DNA of 64,000 nucleotides, taken from assembly GCA_033980235.1 (NCBI GenBank), contig CM067077.1, positions 9,772,102-9,836,101 on the forward strand. Direction: 5' to 3'. The notes beneath the pieces are model-generated. The model saw only the letters and a list, made by a program, of their open reading frames with translations, did no database searches and was not told the origin of the DNA. This document shows positions 46,869 to 57,718 of the stretch, piece after piece. Every line of letters begins with the position of its first letter. The stretch's first letter is position 1. The stretch is from Diadema setosum. Lineage: Eukaryota; Echinodermata; Echinoidea; Diadematoida; Diadematidae. The position numbers were made by a program, and so were the translations under genes.

Positions 46869-47153
46869 CACACTAAAAAAAGGAGTGCAAATATGTACCG
46901 GTAAGGGTACAGATGCTTGTCGCTATACAAGGAACCATAGAGGTACTCATCTGTACCCTATGCAGGGGTACTCATCTGTACCCCATACAGGGGTACACAA
47001 TCTGTACCCTAGAGGTACATATAAGTACCCAAGGCAGGGGTACTTATATGTACCCCTGTATGGGGTACATATAAGTACCGCTAGGGTTCCTTGTACAGCG
47101 ACAAGCATCTGTACCTCTAGGGGTACATATTTGCTCTCCTATTTTTTAGTGTG
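46869..47153. repeat. 285-bp palindromic right end of element F
   Basis: Outer arms of about 68 bp (46,869-46,936 and 47,086-47,153) both start CACACTAAAAAAxAGGAG and continue AAATATGTACC, CAGATGCTTGTCGCT and CAAGGAACC. Between them lie inverted GGGGTACATATAAGTACC-type units. It looks like a complete MITE sitting at the element's end, or a terminal hairpin built from subterminal repeats. Confidence 0.75.
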
Positions 47154-49131
47154 CGGGTATGTAGATTAAAAACAATTCTGAGCGCTTTCTTTTGCAATTA
47201 AAAAAAAGTTTATCAATTAATATCTGATATGTATTACCCCAAGCAAGGATCCCGTAGTTTAAATAAGGTAGTATCAAACTAGAATAAAGAGTTAATAATG
47301 CAGATGAAGGAAGATAATATTTTAATCTGTTCATTATGCCAATATTACGTGAAATAATTTTACATATGTTATCAATATGATTCCTCCATGAAAGCTTGTT
47401 ATCAACACAAACACCAAGAAATTTAAAGGAAGAAACTTAGGGGAGTAGTATCAAATGTTGTATTGCCTGGGAGGCTATCTAAAGAGTTACTAAAAAGCAT
47501 ATATTTTGTTTTTTTCAATTCTTCATTTACTGTTCTTGTTAAGATATTTGGGTCAGGGTGGGAAAAGAAAAGGTTAGAGTCATCCGCGAATAATATGAAT
47601 GATAGTTTCTCCGAGGATCTATGAAATTCATTGATATAAATTATGAATAACAGTGGGCCTAGTAAACTCCCTTGTGGAACACCACATGCAATTGTTTTAT
47701 TTTGAGAGTTAAAGCCGTTGACATGTACAAATTGGGATCTTTTTGATAGGTAACTCGTGAACCACTCAAAGGCCTTTCCACGTATGCCATAATGGGATAA
47801 TTTGGCGAGAAGTATTCCATGGTTAATCGTGTCAAAGGCCTTGGAGAAGTCCAGGAAGATACCTATCGTGTGTGAAAATGTGTCGAGTGCGTGTGTGACT
47901 TTGTCGATGAGGGCGAGTAGTGCGTGTGTTGTGCTGCGAGTTTCCCTGAATCCAAATTGAAAGTTTGAAAATATGTCGCAGGTTTTAAGAAAACGTAGTG
48001 TCCTGATGTAAATTCTTCTTTCGAGAATCTTAGAAATAGAAGATAATAAAGAGATGGGTCTATAGTTATTGACATCATCCTTCTCCCCTTTCTAATAAAT
48101 AGGAATTACTTTCGCAATTTTCATACTACTTGACACATGGCCAGTTGTCAGCGATGAGTTGATTATGTGTACTAAGGGATTCACTATTTGTGAATAACTG
48201 TCAATAACTATAGTGAATCCCTTAGTACACATAATGTGAGTTGATTATGTGTACTAAGGGATTCACTATTTGTGAAATTATGTTTTTTATCAAGTGGTTG
48301 TCAATTCCGTCGTGGCCAGGACTTTTTCCTTCTTTCAAATTGGCAACGATCTTTGTTATTTATTCTTTATAAAAATGTTGGGTCAAAAAATATAGTTTTG
48401 GAGTTAGGTGTATATAAAAAATCACTAAAGGATTTACTAGTAAAGGGAATATCTTGAGAAAGATTTTTTCCAATTGAAGAGAAGAAGTCATTGAAAATTT
48501 CAGCCATGCCAGCGGGAGTGTTGCTGGAGGCATTGCCCCATCGAACTTCAGAAATGTTAGATGAATTAATAGGTGTATTCATAACATTTTTTAATGTTTT
48601 CCATGTCATTTTTATATTTGCTTATCTGATTAACGTAAAAATTTTTCTTCTGATGTCTGAGAGGACGATACCAGACCCAGGAAGTGGAAGAACATTACAA
48701 AAATGTTGTCTATGAGGGTGGCCGATTGGCTGGTGACGCGGTTAGGCTTGGAAATTAATGGTAAAAACGAAGCAGACATTAATATTTCTATGAATTCTAG
48801 TGGGATGTTTTGGGAGTTATATTTCATAAGATCGATACTAAAATCGCCCATCAAAAATGTATTCTTATTGAGTATAATAGGATTTTGTACTAAATCCTGC
48901 AAAACTGTCAAAAATCATTCAAATTCGACCGAGGGGGTCTGTAAACTACGCCAATCACAGTGTTTTTCCGTGTGGGTTTATCAATTCACTAAATAGGGAT
49001 TCGAGTACATCGCTCATAACACTAATCTCCTCATGTATAATATATATATATATATATATAAATTTTTCTGAGATGTACAAACCAACTCCACCACCAACTC
49101 TCTCGTTTCTATTTCTAAATACAAATTCGAG
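47154..49131 (-). pseudogene. LINE C, endonuclease and RT (separated 5' piece)
   Basis: Minus strand, 5'-truncated inside the endonuclease (VGGGVGLYISEKF near 49,090). It continues LMGDFSIDLMKYNSQNIPLE, SASFLPLISKPNRV, EIFNDFFSSIGKNLSQDIPF, then RT blocks IFLDFSKAFDTINHG, CGVPQGSLLGP, SFILFADDSN and PYLNYGILAWGNTYQ. It ends LQKKALRIVFNLHT at 47,154, where element F begins. The aligned stretch up to KDLY in the 37-kb piece has the same length as in LINE A. Catalytic motifs are present, but several frameshifts and a local inverted duplication kill it. Confidence 0.85.
48156..48279. repeat. Direct-inverted-direct triplication in LINE C
   Basis: TTGATTATGTGTACTAAGGG through ATTTGTGAA occurs at 48,159-48,194 and again at 48,241-48,276. 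An inverted copy of its core lies between them at 48,211-48,235. It disrupts the RT coding frame. Confidence 0.85.
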
Positions 49132-49594
49132 TCATGCACGCATGTGTATCATATATTTATAATTTCTACGTAAAAAAAAAAAATTGTTTGTTGCACATAG
49201 ACGAGTTATATTTGTGCATGATTTGTCATATTTTGTACTTTGATGTCGCAATGCAGACCCTATTGGTTTTCCTGAAAAACAGTAACAAATCAAGGCAAAT
49301 ATATATATATATATATATATATATGATTTATCCTTGAGAGTGTTGTGCATAGAGTATGATAAGAGGAAATACATGAAAAGTAATGAGAAGTTACACATGG
49401 TATCTCGACACGTGCTGCTTTGTGGAATAAACCCGGAATTGCCCAATGAGATTTCAGCCATAATTAAAGAGCTCTCGTTCCAGCTTTAGATTAATTTGTA
49501 ACAGAAAATTTCTTTAACACGGAATTTATAACATGCAAACAAGTGGGAGTAATGGATGCATCGACATCATCGTCATGTGTGTTAAACACATCTA
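49131..49594. repeat. Repeat family R copy, right half split by LINE C
   Basis: Starts TGCACGCATGTGTATCAT, continues with a TTTGTCATATTTTGTA block, GCTTTGTGGAATAAACCCGG and GCAAACAAGTGGGAGTAATG, the same order as at 33,366-33,790. It is cut by a TTAA MITE at 49,595. An (AT)n tract lies at 49,300-49,322. Confidence 0.7.
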
Positions 49595-49598
49595 TTAA

Positions 49599-50154
49599 AG
49601 GACAAGTTCACCTTCATTAACATAAGGATTAAGAGAATGCAGCAGTATTAGAACACATCAGTGAAAGTTTGAGGAACATTGGACAATCGATGCAAAAGTT
49701 ATGAATTTTTAAAACTTTTGTGTTGGAACCGCTGGATGAGGAGACTACTAAGGCTCGTGATGTCATATGAGTACAACAGTATAAAGAAAATGTAAAGAAA
49801 ATTCAACATATTTTCACTTTTTTCGCATAATAAAAGAGCACTTGACTTGCCTCTTTCTAAAGGCAATGGGAATAATATTACCCATAACATATGTCAGTAA
49901 CGAGTCAAGGGAATGTGTACTTTTTTCAAAAGATGAAATTTTGTGAAATTCTCCTTATATTTTCCTTATATTGTTGTACGCATGTGACATCATACACTGC
50001 AGTAGTCGTCTCATCTAGCGGTGACTGCACAAAAACTTCAAAAATTCATAACTTTTGAACGGATTGTCCGATTTACCTCAAACTTTCAATGATGTGTTCT
50101 ACTAATATTGCTACATTCTCTCAATCCTTATGTTAATAAAGGTGAACTTGTCCT
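49599..50154. mobile_element. TTAA-flanked MITE (AGGACAAGTTCACC ends)
   Basis: 556 bp; the ends AGGACAAGTTCACCTTCATT and the inverted AGGACAAGTTCACCTTTATT lie between TTAA copies (49,595-49,598; 50,155-50,158). The inverted arms extend about 240 bp and contain ACACATCAGTGAAAGTTTGA and CGCTGGATGAGGAG, shared with the element at 38,258. Non-coding. Confidence 0.85.
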
Positions 50155-50158
50155 TTAA

Positions 50159-50335
50159 ATCAGTGCTTGGATTGACCCTTGCGGTCACTCCAAAATTAAT
50201 GAAAATAAAAATTTTCACTTAAAATTCACTCCAAATTTCACTCTAAACTCACTCTTTTCTGTTATTCACTCCTTTAAGAGTGAACATTTTCGCTCGATTT
50301 TTTTTTTTTTTTTTTTTTTTTTTTGAGAGTAGGCC
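50159..50335. repeat. AATTCACTC-type minirepeat and poly-T
   Basis: Short imperfect units of TCACTCCAAA / AATTCACTC at about 50,185-50,285, followed by a 26-bp T run (50,298-50,323). Confidence 0.5.
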
Positions 50336-51191
50336 GGTTCATATGCTTGCTGGCATACACGGTTTATATCAATGTTGTCTATGCTGTATTACAGTTTGCA
50401 GTATGATATTACAAACTTTATATTCTTCATGTACGATTCAGATTCATCTATGTGCAAAAATAAAATCATACGTAGATAAACACATTATATTCAATTTTCT
50501 GTTTGCTGCATATACGCGACATAACTATAGTTGTGTGTACTTTGTCATATTATCTTATAGTATGATGTCATAAATTATGAAGTATGTGTTTCTGGTTTCT
50601 CCTAAATAGTTGTGCCGAATGAAGGCAACAGTAATAAAAAGGGGATAATATCCTGGGAAAGAGGCTTGTAAACAGCGTGAGTTAAGAGGAAGTTGATCAA
50701 GAGTACTGCGAAGTGACATTTTACGATCTTTTTGACACGAGTGCTTGTTATTGAGTTTTTAACCATTCCTGAAATTCTACTGATCCAGCTCCAGATTAAT
50801 TTTGAGTCTCATTGTTACAGCAAATGTTTATTACGTTTTTTTTAATAGGCAAAGAAGTGGAATAACAAATGATACATTATTGGACAACATGCTGCCATTT
50901 GTATTCGTTACAACTGAATCAGATGAGCGCATTCGATGCAGTTAGCATAATCATTGTATTATAGACGACACTAGCTGTCAAATCGAATGCCAGCTAACAT
51001 GAACGAGGAACTCCCCCGTGGGAAATGGCAGATACGTGGAATGCAGTGTGAAATACATGATCTCACAGAGCAAAATAACCAACATCGTGTTCCTCTTAGA
51101 CGTTTCTCATTTCTGTACTTTTGATATTTTTTAAAGGACAGATTAACATTGTTTTTCTCAGTAGGCTTCGAGACTTTTTTCTTCTTAGGCA
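50336..51191. repeat. Repeat family R copy
   Basis: Carries the family landmarks ACTGATCCAGCTCCAGATTA (50,778), CAATTTTCTGTTTGCTGC-like sequence, GCCAGCTAACATGAACGAGG and a CCCCCGTGGGAAATGGCAGA block. Interrupted on the right by the TTAA MITE at 51,196. Confidence 0.65.
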
Positions 51192-51195
51192 TTAA

Positions 51196-51561
51196 AAAAA
51201 AAAGGGGGAATGGCTAGTAACTGATCAGTGGGAATCAGTGGGAATGCTGGGGGATGATTGTTCCAATCCTCGTGGGATTCATTTAAGAGTACATTATATA
51301 TCTATTTTTGTGTGAAAATTGTTTGCTTCAGAATGGTTTCATATTCAAGTAATGTGGAGTTTAAGGCCCCGTCGCTGTACAGACATGCTAACCTGGAAAC
51401 ATTAAAGTGCACATTACTTGAATATGGGACCATCCTGAAGCAAATAATTTCCACACAACAATAGATATATAATGTACTCTTAAATGAATCCCACAAGGAT
51501 TGGAACAATCATCCCCCAGCATTCCCACTGATTCCCACTGATCATTTAATAGCCATCCCCT
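51196..51561. mobile_element. TTAA-flanked palindromic MITE
   Basis: 366 bp, almost entirely two inverted arms of about 165 bp (GGGGGAATGGCTAGTAACTG, then ATCAGTGGGAATGCTGGGGG and its complement) around a short centre near 51,370-51,395. TTAA lies on each side (51,192-51,195; 51,562-51,565). No coding capacity. Confidence 0.8.
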
Positions 51562-51689
51562 TTAACTTATGAACAGTCGACGCGTTCTTTACGTGAGGAA
51601 CCAACATTTACGAGCTTTGTCTTTTTTCTTTTGGTGGGGTTGGGGGTCCTCCATTTTTTCAAAGTTTGCGCATTGTTATTTCTTTATCA

Positions 51690-52054
51690 TCATTTCAGTT
51701 TTCGTTACAATGCATAATTACTATGAGGTTCCTCAATTACTGTAGTATTGTATACTCTTCTCAGCTCATGAAACATTATTCTCTTTTACCAAAGAAAGTG
51801 ATCGAATGTCTATGTTCTCGTCGCTAAATGAAATAAAATTTGAATTGTCCAGCAATATATGTGCTAGAATACATCAGTCCTGTTTTGCTGCTTTACACGC
51901 GAGAAACTGTAACTATATTTGTGTGTATAACGTTTCTCTGATGATATAGTTTGATGTCATATTGTTTAAGAGGTATATGTTTATATGAGTTTTCCTAAAA
52001 AGGAGTGAAAAATAAGGCAGCAATAATAATAATAATAATAATGATAATAATAAC

Positions 52055-52094
<40 letters not shown>

Positions 52095-52790
52095 GCAGCA
52101 ATAATAAAATTAATAAGGGATCTATCCTGGGCAAGGGGCTTGTAAACAGAGTGAGATAAGAGGAAGTTGATAAAGAGTAATGCGAAGTGACATTTTAAGA
52201 TCTTTTTGACACGAACTTCTTTGTGGAATAACCTTTAAGTGCTCGTTAAGTTTTCAACCATTGCAGAAATTCTACTGAGCCAGCTCCAGATTAATCTTGA
52301 GTCTCATTGTTACAGCAAATGTTTGTAATATAAAATCTTTTAACAGATAAACAAGTGGAATAATGGATGCATGGACAACATGCCGTCACGTCTGCTCATT
52401 ACAATTGAATCAGGTGGGAGCATTCGATGCAATTAGCCTAAATCACCATGATCATTGTATGTACATAAGACGAATGGCTGTCAAATCAAATGCCAACTAA
52501 CATGAAGGGGCACTCCCCCGTGGGAAATGGCAGATACGTGAAATGCAGTTTGTAATAAATGGCTTACAAAACATAATAAACATCATCAAGTTCCTCGCAG
52601 TCTTGTCTCACTTGTCTCACATTAGACAAACAGCTATGTCTGTTTATTTCATTTTATTTTATTTTATTTTGTTTAATTTTATCTTATTTATCATTATCTC
52701 TTCTTTTTTTTTTGGCAAAGCAGAAGTAAACACTGTCTTTTCAGTGAGCTTCCAGACCCTTTCCACCTTAAACATTAACGTATTTTTCTA
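51690..52790. repeat. Repeat family R copy with (AAT)n
   Basis: Contains the (AAT)n tract at 52,023-52,096, then GAGTGAGATAAGAGGAAGTT, GAGCCAGCTCCAGATTAATC and CCCCCGTGGGAAATGGCAGA in the family order. It is a close relative of the copy at 53.8-54.5 kb, including the AAT tract at the same place. Confidence 0.7.
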
Positions 52791-52799
52791 TTGACACGT

Positions 52800-53640
52800 T
52801 CTTTACATGAGGGGCCCCACTTAAGCTTTGTCTCTCTCTCTCTCTCTCTTTCTCTTTCCCCCTTTATTTCTCGTAGTTTGTGTATTGTTTTTTTTTTTCT
52901 TTTTCATCACTTCACTTTTCATGTCAATGTATGAATACTACAAGGTTCTATAATTATTGAATACTCTTCCCAGTTGCATTGTTTTGCTTTCAAAGCGTAA
53001 CAGTTATTCTCTGTTACCGAAGAAATTGAAATGTCCATGTTTTCGTCGAAAAATGGAAAAACATGATTTGAATTTAATAAATAGAAATTTGTGTATGCAT
53101 AGCCTATAATGTATAATAATTATGTGTGTGTGTGTGTGTGTGTGAGTGCGTGCGTATGCGTGTGCATGCTTGTGTATGTGCGTTATATTGATTGAATGCA
53201 TCAATATTGATAGAAAACATCGGTAAATTTTGACGAAAATCGGACAGAAACGTTTCGATGCCGCCATCGCTGGATGAGAGGGCTACAGCAGTCAGGTCAT
53301 GAATGCTACATGACAAAATAACTAGTCTTGTGAAGAAGAATTTCATGATCTTTGGTGTCAAGGACCGTGGAGAAACCCCAGAAAATTCCGACAGTATGAC
53401 AGTGACCATCAATAATTAGTTGTCACCTTTTCCATTGAAGTTTGAATGGGGTGCTTTGTGTCATTCTTCCCTTGAAAACCAAAACTAGAAATGAGCAAAA
53501 AATGTGAAGAATGAATATAACAGCGATCTTATAAACACATAATTTCTAAAAGTTTGGATATACATCTGCATTGTCATATAATTACTTCTTTCCTTTGTAT
53601 CTCCAGAATTTATTGATATGACTATAAATGAAATTGAGAG
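52800..53640. other. No gene seen; microsatellites and MITE scrap
   Basis: (TC)n at about 52,831-52,852, (TG)n at about 53,123-53,145, and a short remnant of the TTAA MITE family (CGCTGGATGAGAGGGCTAC) near 53,267. Confidence 0.45.
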
Positions 53641-53875
53641 CCAGTTACATTGGTTTCAGTATAACACTTGCTGGAACAGTGGCAAATCCGTGATCTAGAT
53701 CTCTTGCACTCGACTGGGAGCGTATGATTGAATCTACAAAGACTGGTCGACGGATGGGACACGAAACAGTATTATTATGAGAAAAGACAAATATTACACA
53801 AGGCTTCATAATCATGAGGTATATTTGTTTCTGGGTTCTTCTTGAAAGCAGTGCCAAATGAAGTCAGCAATAATG

Positions 53876-53945
<70 letters not shown>

Positions 53946-54570
53946 GGTGATCTATCCTTGGCAAGGGGCTTGTATAATAAACAGAGTGAGATATTAAAGA
54001 GGAAGTAGATAAGGAGTAATGTGAATTGACACATCTTTTGACACCAGCTGCTTTGTGGAATAACCTTCAAGTGCTCGTTGAGTTTTCAACCATTGCAGAA
54101 ATGCTACTGAGTCAGCTCCAGATTAATCTTGAGTCTCATTGTTACAGCATGAGTCTCATTGTTACAGCAAACAAACGCGGCAAATGTTTGTAATACCAAA
54201 TCTTTTAACAGGCAAACAAGTGGAATAATGGATGCATGGACAACATGCCGTCACGTCTGCTCATTACAATTGAATCAGGTGGGAGCATTCGATGCAATTA
54301 GCCTAAATCACCATGATCATTGTATGTAGGCCTACACAAGACGAATGGCTGTCAAATCAAATGCCAACTAACATGAAGGGGCACTCCCCCGTGGGAAATG
54401 GTAGATACGTGAAATACAGTTTGTAATAAATGGCCTTACAAAACATAATAAACATCATCATGTTCCTCGCAGTCTTGTCTCACTTGTCTCACATTAGACA
54501 AACAGCTGTTTTTATTTGTTGTTGGTTTTTTTTTTTTGCAAAGGAGAAATAAACACGTAAATAAATGAAT
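53641..54570. repeat. Repeat family R copy with (AAT)n
   Basis: (AAT)n at 53,872-53,942, then GGCAAGGGGCTTGTA, GAGTCAGCTCCAGATTAATC and CCCCCGTGGGAAATGGTAGA. Locally contains a 20-bp duplication (ATGAGTCTCATTGTTACAGC twice, near 54,128-54,168). Confidence 0.7.
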
Positions 54571-54640
54571 ATACATATGTATATATTGTGACGAAATCGC
54601 GTTTTCTGATGTGGGAGTATTTGACTGTCTGTACAAAATG

Positions 54641-54716
54641 CCTCCGCGAGCCTCCGCGAGCCTCCGCGAGCCGTGTCAGGATGGCCGAGTAGGCGGAGTT
54701 CGTTCTGTTGCAGTTC
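54641..54716 (+). pseudogene. tRNA-Leu-like 5' fragment after a 10-bp triplet repeat
   Basis: Three tandem CCTCCGCGAG copies (54,641-54,670) precede GTCAGGATGGCCGAG at 54,674. That string is the exact start of animal tRNA-Leu(CAA) genes as I remember them, including the A-box core. The next 28 bp still align loosely with the D arm/anticodon arm (AGGCG, GTTC, TGCAGT), but there is no B box or 3' half. It is a truncated tRNA pseudogene or the head of a tRNA-derived SINE. Confidence 0.5.
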
Positions 54717-54944
54717 ACAACTACACCTTTTTGTTAAACTATTTTTGTCTGTACACTACCATGTAATGTGTTGCATCAGAAGGAGTTCTACAACAAGCAT
54801 CACCATACTAAGTTCACATCAGCATCGTCACTTGGTCTGTGTCACTTGTGAATGTCTTTAATTTGGTACCCCTAATCATTGTTACCAAATCTGTCAAGTC
54901 ACTTCTTACACCTTTTTCAACCATGTGGTGGCACAAAATCGTTG

Positions 54945-55180
54945 GTGGGCACGGGGAAGGCGCTAGATCGCACTATTCCAACTTCTCCCACGTTCTCCGG
55001 AAACTGGTGCTAGGATCATGGGCACGGGGCATATATTATTATGTGACGAGTCACATTGCCAAATACTTCCATTATCCTCCGGCGACGAGCTATAGGGGCA
55101 TGGGCACGGGGTAAATGCGAAAAGTCGCATTGCCAACTTCTCCCATATCCACCGAAACTTGCTTGTAGAATCCTGGAAGT
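54945..55180. repeat. Three-copy 70-85 bp tandem repeat
   Basis: Units begin GGGCACGGGG at 54,948, 55,020 and 55,101. They share TCGCATTGCCAACTTCTCCC-like and TCCNCCG-AA-CT segments with indels. Confidence 0.6.
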
Positions 55181-55689
55181 TGTGCCACCACCTCCTCTTT
55201 GTATTGAACGGGCTTAACACGATCTTTGAGCATTTCCAGTCAAACAAAACGAGTTACATGCACACACTTACAGGTTAGTAGAGGTGGTTGCTTGCTGACG
55301 ACGAAGTCAGAACTGCGGCCACTATAAATGCTTCCTCACCGTAAAGCGCGGAATGAGTGAATGAGGCCTCGTGTGAGCTTTCAGGTTGCTAGGAACAACT
55401 TTTGTTAAAATGATATGCATAAAATTTAGATAGTAAAGCGGTCTATTCGTGATCCAGTAAGTAAGAGTGTATTTTATTCATTGTTGTTACATCTGTGCAG
55501 ATGTTTCACATTACTTGAAGTTATAAATATTCAACGTTTAACTCTGATATATGCAACTTTTGCTAAAGGCTGTAGCTTGTCACATATTTTCATACTCACT
55601 GTTGCCTCTCTGTTAGACTACAATATCTCCCTTTGAGGAATATCTCATTTCAATATTGCCATGGGAACTATTATTATGTTGGGTTTTTT

Positions 55690-55862
55690 TTTGTGTGTGT
55701 TTGTGTTTGTGATGTATTGTATTTTGTAAGGCAGCTCACCACAAGCTCTGCTTTTTTGAGGTTCTGCCTTCCTGTACAATGATTTCATGCATGTGATTTC
55801 CTACATGAAAAAGATGGAAAATAAATGTTTCACAAACTTAAAACTTGAACTTGAACTTGAGG
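55690..55862 (+). repeat. 3' end of a LINE or SINE with (CTTGAA)n tail
   Basis: Ends GGAAAATAAATGTTTCACAA followed by ACTTGAACTTGAACTTGA. A polyadenylation-like AATAAA plus a short tandem tail is typical of CR1/L2-type retroelement 3' ends. No coding part remains. Confidence 0.5.
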
Positions 55863-56054
55863 GAGCAAACCCGCACAGCATTTACGTGACTTGTTGTTTT
55901 CTAGATATCGATCAAATAACTTATTTCAAAATGATCATACATTTTAAGCATATTTTGTGTTTATGGTTACCAATAAACGGCATGACATTGTACCATTGGC
56001 CTAAACAAATGTAGATACGATATACGATGATTCCGACTCGTCAACAACCAACAG

Positions 56055-57660
56055 TTTCAATTTCAGTTTCAGTTTCAGCAAGCTTTATTTCTCCACTTCT
56101 ACATAACAGAAGATGAATATGACAATATCGAATATATTATTCGCAAGTCATGAAAATATAAACAAAACGTCGCATTACAAATATATAATCATGTGAAATT
56201 ATACATAAATATCATTTCAGATCTTTAAGTGTACAGCAAAACGCTTGACTTGGACAACTGCCTCTGAACATAGTATGCCTTGTAACAATTTTTTTTTTTT
56301 TTGAATTTAACTAAAGGAAGGAACGGAACAATTATACACAATTAGAACAAATAATATAAATCTTTAAAGTATTTTAAATGTCATTTGACCAAAAAGGACA
56401 ACACAAGGTGGAATGTATAGCAAAAGACGAAAGAAGGGCAAAACAAAACAAAACAAAACAAAAACAAAGTCCGAGAACAAGGTACCCGAATAGGAAGAGT
56501 AGAGGAAAGAGAGAAGAGAAGAAAAGCGATGAGATACAGTGTTCAGGAGTTGGGAACAATAAAACAAAAGCGTAATTTCTAATTCGAGTGGTACATTGCG
56601 AGAAGAACATTTTTATAAGATGATTTAAAACATTGTAAAGAAGAGCTGCGTTTAAGTTCATCATTCAATGAGTTCCATACAAGTAGCCACATATCTAGAT
56701 ATTAAACATGAAATGTTTAAATGAATTAATCATAATAATGCATTACCACATTAAAACGACTATTTAAACAAGTAGGGCGCCCCTTTCCCTGTTAAACGTA
56801 TACAGAATAGATTCTAACAAGTTATAATCGATAGCAAAAATTAAATCGATTCAACCGAATTTCGTTACATATATATATATATATATATATATATGTATAC
56901 ATATATATTTATATAATGAGTGTGTGTGCTTGTGTGTGTGTGTGTGTGTGTTCGTTAGAGTTATGATAGAGTGAATGCATCATTATTAGTAGAACATAAT
57001 GCATCAGTAAATTTTTAAACATACTTTAGTTGAAGAAAATACATGGACAAAATGTGACTGAATCATAACAAAGAAAAGGTCGGAAATGGAGGGGACTGCT
57101 AAATAGCCAAGCTTGTAGAATGCAGTCCCCTCATGAGTAGTGAAAATTGTAGTAATAATGAAACGAGACAATTAGACACATTCCTCAGGAAACAGAACAT
57201 AAAACAAGCACGCACACAAACGCACACACAGACAGAAACAAAGCAGCTCTCTTACATACGCGTGGAAAGAATAAACAGGAGGTCAAAGGCCAGAAAGGGA
57301 CAGGAATACAGAGGAACGGGCAAAGGAGGAAGAGTTCAAGGGTCGATGCCAAGGCACATGAGACTTTGGTCTTACCGAGAAATGGACTATATATGAATAA
57401 TATATTATACTGGTTATGAAATAAATTAAACAAAGTTAAAGACGTTAGCAGCAAAGAAATCAATTAGCAGCTTTCAAAAATCCAGATCCCCAGTGATATA
57501 AGAATTAATAAGAATTTTCTTTAATTTCAAAGTAAAAGAGTTGAAACTTAGAGATTCTTTTATGCTGCTGTCAAGGGAATTCCAGAATTTAGGTCCAGGG
57601 AAGAGAATAATTATAGACTTTGCAAAAATCGTCCTAAACAGTGGTAAATGGAATTCATTG

Positions 57661-57663
<3 letters not shown>
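56055..57663 (-). pseudogene. CR1-like LINE E, 3' fragment
   Basis: The minus-strand frame 57,474-57,663 reads TNEFHLPLFRTIFAKSIIIL and GPKFWNSLDSSIKES, the C-terminus of the CR1-like ORF2. The 5' end lies at an (AT)n tract (57,665-57,714). The 3'UTR extends to a (CTGAAA)n tail at 56,055-56,085 (on the plus strand TTTCAGTTTCAG). An (AT)n/(TG)n tract sits at about 56,869-56,950. Confidence 0.75.

Positions 57664-57714
<51 letters not shown>

Positions 57715-57718
<4 letters not shown>

Larger units (their letters stand above)
37139..47153. mobile_element. 10-kb CACTA-like element (element F) splitting LINE C
   Basis: Bounded by the LINE C codons. The left flank ends TTCCCG, the right flank resumes CGGGTA, and the uninterrupted codons read T-R-E (ACC CGG GAA), so CG was duplicated. 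The ends are CACACTAAAAACTAG and, inverted, CACACTAAAAAATAGGAG. Both subterminal regions are dense in GGTAC/GTACC motifs and hairpins. Short terminal inverted repeats, 2-bp duplications and subterminal repeats are features of EnSpm/CACTA transposons. Length (10,015 bp) would suit an autonomous element, but no transposase domain was recognised. The interior carries nested MITEs and a chain of exon-like segments (42,250-43,703). Confidence 0.7.

Noticed and set aside
48367..48911. Two separate small genes on the minus strand
   Set aside because: Both are pieces of the LINE C endonuclease/linker region separated by frameshifts.
51913..52134. Leu-rich ORF on the minus strand
   Set aside because: Produced by the (AAT)n microsatellite read as TTA codons; the same applies to the Tyr-rich frame at 53,864-54,070.
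54839..55247. ORFs on both strands around 55 kb
   Set aside because: They overlap a three-copy tandem repeat and lack splice or start support.
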